From NCBI GenBank assembly GCA_027295745.1, contig JAPUKI010000292.1, positions 1 through 5,208 of the forward strand: a stretch of DNA of 5,208 bases, read 5' to 3'. Of this stretch, positions 4,563 through 5,208 are shown piece by piece. A program made the position numbers and the translations under genes. The stretch is from Acidobacteriota bacterium (GTDB lineage Bacteria > Acidobacteriota > UBA6911 > RPQK01 > JADFOI01). How positions within the stretch are numbered: the first letter of the stretch is position 1; the number at the start of each line of letters is the position of its first letter. The notes beneath the pieces were generated by a model, which worked only from the letters and a program-made list of their open reading frames with translations, was not told the DNA's origin and did not search any database.

Positions 4563-5208
4563 ATCCTCAGATGATCAGGATACCGGCCTCTGTATTGTCG
4601 GTGATGCTGAAGTTCGAGTGGTTGATTCCACCCAGCCGTTCAGAGGGGATCAGCAGGAACTCCATTCCAAGGTGGAAGCAGAAGGGCAGGATCCTGAAGA
4701 GAATGGGTTCTCTGAGGGCCTTTACAAGAGCAAGGACCCTATTCGGGTGTATTTGAGGGAGATGGGCATGGTATCCCTCTTGAGTCGAGAGGGCGAGGTG
4801 GAGATTGCCAAGCGGATTGAGAAGGGCCGAAAAGCCGTGCGCAAAGCTCTCTGTCGATCGCCAGTCGTCGTGGTTGCCCTTCTTTCCCTCGGTGAACAGC
4901 TGAGAGGGGGTGAGCTGGCGGTCAGAAAGCTGGTCCGTTTGACCGACAGAGAGCTGACGGAAGAGAGTCTCGTAGCTCGCCGCCTGGAGATTTTGGGAGG
5001 CATTGATGAAATCGCAGAATTAGAGGCTAAGGCTTCTCAGCTACAAGGAGACCTCCTCAAGTCCAAGAAAAACAGCCCGCGGCACAAGAAGTTGTTCTCC
5101 CAGCTGGTGCGCTATCGCCTTTTGGTTGCCCGATGCCTCAGAGACCTCGATCTTAAATCTGAGGCACAAGAGCACCTGATCAGTGCCATTAGGGACGAAG
5201 TGAAGCGG
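4495..5208 (+). CDS. rpoD: RNA polymerase primary sigma factor RpoD, N-terminal part (3' end outside window)
   Basis: RpoD directs core RNA polymerase to housekeeping promoters. The window holds 238 codons up to its right edge. SKDPIRVYLREMGMVSLLSREGEVEIAKRIEKG (79-111 from ATG 4495) is sigma70 region 1.2. It is followed by the start of the non-conserved region, charged and helical (for example DEIAELEAKASQLQGDLLKSKKNSPRHKKL, 171-200), typical of group 1 sigma factors. Regions 2-4 lie outside. Only about 78 residues precede region 1.2, and region 1.1 is at most partial: LLLQGEMNVVSP..VRVVDS weakly recalls its end. The start is uncertain. ATG 4495 has GAGGA 12 bases upstream; GTG 4543 has AAGGAG at an ideal 8 bases; ATG 4537 is too close to it. 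The frame has a stop (TGA, 4476) just upstream, so no longer N-terminus is possible here. The gene overlaps the small ORF before it. Confidence 0.93.
   Translation, partial: MNLEKEANLLLQGEMNVVSPNPESSDDQDTGLCIVGDAEVRVVDSTQPFRGDQQELHSKVEAEGQDPEENGFSEGLYKSKDPIRVYLREMGMVSLLSREGEVEIAKRIEKGRKAVRKALCRSPVVVVALLSLGEQLRGGELAVRKLVRLTDRELTEESLVARRLEILGGIDEIAELEAKASQLQGDLLKSKKNSPRHKKLFSQLVRYRLLVARCLRDLDLKSEAQEHLISAIRDEVKR
4529..4534 (+). promoter_or_regulatory. Strong ribosome binding site inside the rpoD N-terminus
   Basis: AAGGAG lies 2 bases before ATG 4537 and 8 bases before GTG 4543, both in the rpoD frame. It is the best ribosome site in the region and supports GTG 4543 as an alternative start, 16 codons shorter than the one annotated. 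Confidence 0.45.

Noticed and set aside
1..5208. CRISPR array, tRNA or rRNA genes
   Set aside because: No regularly spaced repeats, no tRNA-like cloverleaf with CCA-side motifs and no conserved rRNA stretches were seen on reading either strand.

Overview
The window holds parts of two divergent transcription units, separated by a short non-coding insertion. Base composition is moderate, with a slight GC excess in the genes. The ABC-2 permease fused to a GldG-type auxiliary domain, together with the style of the RpoD N-terminus and its non-conserved region, suggests a Gram-negative lineage such as Acidobacteriota or a related phylum. This is inferred from protein style only, not from a database search.

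Left part, minus strand (about 1-3707). Transcription runs leftward from a good sigma70-type promoter (3679-3707). The first gene encodes a small membrane protein with an N-terminal SEC-C zinc motif, one membrane helix and a distal cysteine cluster (3135-3623). An ABC exporter pair follows: an ATPase (2171-2959), overlapping by the 4-base ATGA with a large permease/GldG fusion that runs off the left edge (1-2174). The ATPase and permease should form one transporter of the Gld/ABC-2 kind.

Middle (3708-4238). This 530-base gap holds no convincing gene. It contains a MITE-like element (3752-4021) with 31-base imperfect terminal inverted repeats (27/31 matching), a flanking TAA (or CTAAG) duplication, and two large internal inverted repeats, so the whole element could fold into a three-way junction. 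Between the element and the next gene are a repeated GCTCCCGT, a hairpin, a CCCTCGAGGG palindrome, and an exact match to the sigma54 (-24/-12) promoter consensus at 4208-4224.

Right part, plus strand (4239-5208). A small ORF of unknown function (4239-4562) overlaps the start of the housekeeping sigma factor gene rpoD, which is cut by the right edge after region 1.2 and part of the non-conserved region. If the sigma54 site is active, transcription of the primary sigma factor gene would be partly under alternative-sigma control.

The best candidates for something undescribed are the structured MITE-like element, the sigma54 promoter ahead of rpoD, and the SEC-C/membrane/cysteine-cluster protein.
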